A stretch of 7,872 nucleotides of DNA, taken from positions 1 through 7,872 of the forward strand of contig CAAFSR010000185.1 in NCBI GenBank assembly GCA_900765705.1, written 5' to 3'. Every line of letters begins with the position of its first letter. The first letter of the stretch is position 1. This DNA is from an uncultured Faecalibacterium sp. Its GTDB lineage: Bacteria; Bacillota; Clostridia; Oscillospirales; Ruminococcaceae. Below are positions 6,749 through 7,872 of this stretch, in pieces. The position numbers and the translations under genes are program-made. The notes under the pieces are model-generated. The model saw only the letters and a program-made list of their open reading frames with translations. It was not told the origin of the DNA and made no database searches.

Positions 6749-7186
6749 TCAATTCACATCATCCAGTGTATAATCAAGGCCTGCAAGCGGAAGTGCCGCT
6801 TTTTCCATCACACTAGCGACTGATTCTGCAGTTCTTTTAGCTTCTTCTTCCTTATCATATGGAAGCATCATTCCGGCAATAAAACCTACCAACAGAACAG
6901 CCAGCACTATCAAATCATTCTTAAGACTGCGTTTTTCACGCTTAGCAGCCATCCTCAAGAGAACGCACATAACTCTTATTGCATAAAAAATCAACCCAAA
7001 TAAAAATGCAACACCAAGATACCCCAAATCTTTTTGAGACACTGAATAGCACACACCGTAGCCAAGATATGCTATCGCTACGCCACACAATATCCTTTTA
7101 TTTTCTTTTCCTCTAAGCGTATTGATTATTTCATATATTCCAAGCGCAAAACCGACAAACGCAAGAAGCACTCCTAGAATTTTCAT
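6749..7186 (-). CDS. four-helix membrane protein, N-terminal part of an interrupted gene
   Basis: The ATG at 7186 is preceded by AAAGGAGG ten bases upstream and by a good -10 element. The 145-residue product has four hydrophobic helices at about residues 3-22, 32-49, 54-77 and 91-108, with positive stretches KRREK-like between helices 3 and 4 (82-89). An acidic helical linker follows, and the frame ends LDYTLDDVN at a TGA (6749-6751). The same frame then continues open for another 156 codons, so the natural product is probably a protein of about 302 residues with a C-terminal soluble domain. Function unknown; the layout (small membrane anchor plus exported domain) is common in Firmicute surface or immunity-type proteins, but nothing here proves that. 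If the TGA stands, the truncated membrane part could still be made. Confidence 0.75.
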   Translation of the reverse strand: MKILGVLLAFVGFALGIYEIINTLRGKENKRILCGVAIAYLGYGVCYSVSQKDLGYLGVAFLFGLIFYAIRVMCVLLRMAAKREKRSLKNDLIVLAVLLVGFIAGMMLPYDKEEEAKRTAESVASVMEKAALPLAGLDYTLDDVN

Positions 7187-7220
7187 TTTATAGATTCCTC
7201 CTTTTCAACGCTGTAAAGCA

Positions 7221-7229
7221 ATTATAACA
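7221..7229 (-). promoter_or_regulatory. extended -10 promoter of the membrane-protein gene
   Basis: On the minus strand TGTTATAAT (7229-7221) is a perfect TATAAT with the TGn extension. It lies 34 bases upstream of the ATG at 7186, leaving room for a leader of about 28 bases that carries the ribosome site. No good -35 is present at 17 bases (TACAAA), consistent with an extended -10 type promoter. Confidence 0.6.
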
Positions 7230-7329
7230 CAGAATACAACCCCTTTGTAGTCGTCTTTTTGATTTTGCAAGAAACTTGGTCGATTGAGTGATTGTTTCTA
7301 TCCCGATTCTCTCCATCCGTTCCTCGGAT

Positions 7330-7458
7330 ATGCCAAGCGCATCTCAAATGCACAAACGACTGCGCTATTTCACCATGGTGAATGCGCTTGTCGTTCCGCT
7401 GGTCAAGGCCATGGGCAAGCGGATCAGCGCACTGGCCGAGGACGAGCAGCGCAGTTGA
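7330..7458 (+). pseudogene. possible small relic or small ORF, unidentified
   Basis: A 42-codon plus-strand frame from ATG 7330 to TGA 7456-7458 reads MPSASQMHKRLRYFTMVNAL, then VVPLVKAMGKRISALAEDEQRS. It has coding-like GC-rich third positions and a basic, amphipathic composition. There is no ribosome site, and the frame is open upstream only to a TGA at 7285. A minus-strand frame over 7300-7350 also looks plausible, so this call is weak. Confidence 0.2.
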
Positions 7459-7478
7459 TGGGCGTTTCTCTTGGGTTT

Positions 7479-7540
7479 CCAAAGGGGCCGCAGCACCCCT
7501 TTGGCACACGACTTTGCTTGCAAAGTCTAGTGTGTTACAC
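7479..7540. repeat. compound palindrome, two adjacent hairpins, possible dispersed (REP-like) element
   Basis: CCAAAGGGG (7479-7487) and CCCCTTTGG (7496-7504) form a perfect 9-bp stem with an 8-base loop. Immediately adjacent, CACACGACTTTG (7505-7516) pairs through a CTTG loop with CAAAGTC-TA-GTGTG (7521-7534), with only a two-base bulge. A further small palindrome, GTGTTACAC, follows at 7532-7540. No T-run follows on either strand, so a terminator is less likely than a repeat element or structured RNA. Confidence 0.6.
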
Positions 7541-7737
7541 CTTGATTCCGGCTGATGCGGAAAAGGGGCTGCGAAAGGCTCCGGCAAGCACCTGTTCTGC
7601 GGCAGAAGGATGCGCGGATGGGCGTGGCAGTTGACGGTCTCTGCCCACCCAGCGCAGGCTTTCAGAGGAACCAATGGTGTACGTTCTCCCGTCCTGCCGC
7701 AGCAGCGTTTTTCCCCTATAAGCCGCAAGGTAAATAA

Positions 7738-7872
7738 TCAACGTCTGTGCTTGCCCCGGTTTCCCGCTAGTGTCCCCGGTTTCAGCATTGCCGTTTTATA
7801 AAGGATCTTCTTTATCAGCTTTCTTTCATCCTCTGTCAGCTTATCGTAGTTGATTCCGATTGCCTTCAATGC
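7738..7872 (-). CDS. C-terminal end of an unidentified protein, cut by the right edge
   Basis: A minus-strand frame is open from the right edge to a TGA at 7738-7740 (44 codons). It reads ALKAIGINYDKLTEDERKLI, then KKILYKTAMLKPGTLAGNRG and KHRR. The lysine-rich, helical character and basic tail look like a real, probably nucleic-acid-binding protein end, but I do not recognise the family. Within it a 10-bp direct repeat CCCCGGTTTC occurs twice (7754 and 7774). Confidence 0.55.
   Translation of the reverse strand, partial: ALKAIGINYDKLTEDERKLIKKILYKTAMLKPGTLAGNRGKHRR

Larger units (their letters stand above)
7230..7737. other. gene-poor, GC-rich stretch with repeats
   Basis: No reading frame here has a ribosome site or recognisable family, and the overlapping long frames on both strands are rich in Ala, Arg, Ser and Pro in the manner of non-coding GC-rich DNA. 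The stretch holds a compound palindrome (7479-7540), a possible small relic (7330-7458) and a 9-bp inverted repeat CTGCGGCAG (7597-7605) / CTGCCGCAG (7694-7702). It may be a decayed gene or a non-autonomous dispersed element. Confidence 0.5.

Noticed and set aside
6700..6751. TGA at 6749-6751 as a selenocysteine codon with a SECIS hairpin
   Set aside because: A small hairpin (GGCT/AGCC) lies about 20-35 bases downstream, but it is short, there is no redox-type motif around the TGA, and no selenocysteine genes are in the window.
7479..7504. Perfect 9-bp stem as an intrinsic terminator
   Set aside because: There is no T-run on either strand and no convincing gene ends nearby.
7222..7728. 168-codon minus-strand frame
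   Set aside because: It lacks a ribosome site, runs through the palindromes and the membrane-gene promoter, and has the composition of non-coding GC-rich DNA.

Overview
The window reads as accessory DNA from a gut-type Firmicute of the class Clostridia, possibly close to Faecalibacterium or other Oscillospiraceae. This is an inference from strong AGGAGG ribosome binding sites, the mix of gene families, and the abrupt alternation of GC-rich and AT-rich blocks. No rRNA, tRNA, CRISPR array, integrase or transposase is visible. Every convincing gene lies on the minus strand, so transcription runs from high to low coordinates.

Layout from high to low coordinates. (1) 7738-7872 is the C-terminal end of an unidentified gene that enters from the right edge. 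(2) 7187-7737 has no convincing gene. It holds a compound palindrome, a possible small gene relic and an extended -10 promoter. (3) 6278-7186 is a membrane-protein gene of about 302 codons that is cut in two by one in-frame TGA. The upstream part (6749-7186) encodes four membrane helices. The downstream part (6278-6748) is a soluble domain with no usable start of its own. (4) 4748-6194 is a two-gene operon. It encodes a GNAT acetyltransferase with an apparent C-terminal PUA-like domain, then a small ASCH-domain protein whose start overlaps the acetyltransferase stop. (5) 4556-4734 is a plus-strand gene relic followed by a long stem-loop. (6) 3084-4536 is a DUF4143-type AAA ATPase. Its promoter is embedded in three copies of a TCACGAAA-type element spaced exactly 33 bp apart. 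(7) 1398-2981 is an AT-rich OLD-like protein, an ABC-type ATPase joined to a TOPRIM nuclease domain. (8) 1-1308 is the C-terminal half of a GC-rich FtsX/MacB-type ABC transporter permease, which ends abruptly at its 5' side next to the OLD-like gene.

The region looks like a patchwork of independent mobile stress or defence modules (OLD-like nuclease, DUF4143 ATPase, GNAT/ASCH pair) placed beside or into a resident transporter gene. No shared pathway can be shown. The most interesting signals are the phased operator array at the DUF4143 promoter, the GNAT-PUA/ASCH pair as a candidate RNA-directed acetylation or toxin module, and the single TGA inside an otherwise open membrane-protein frame.
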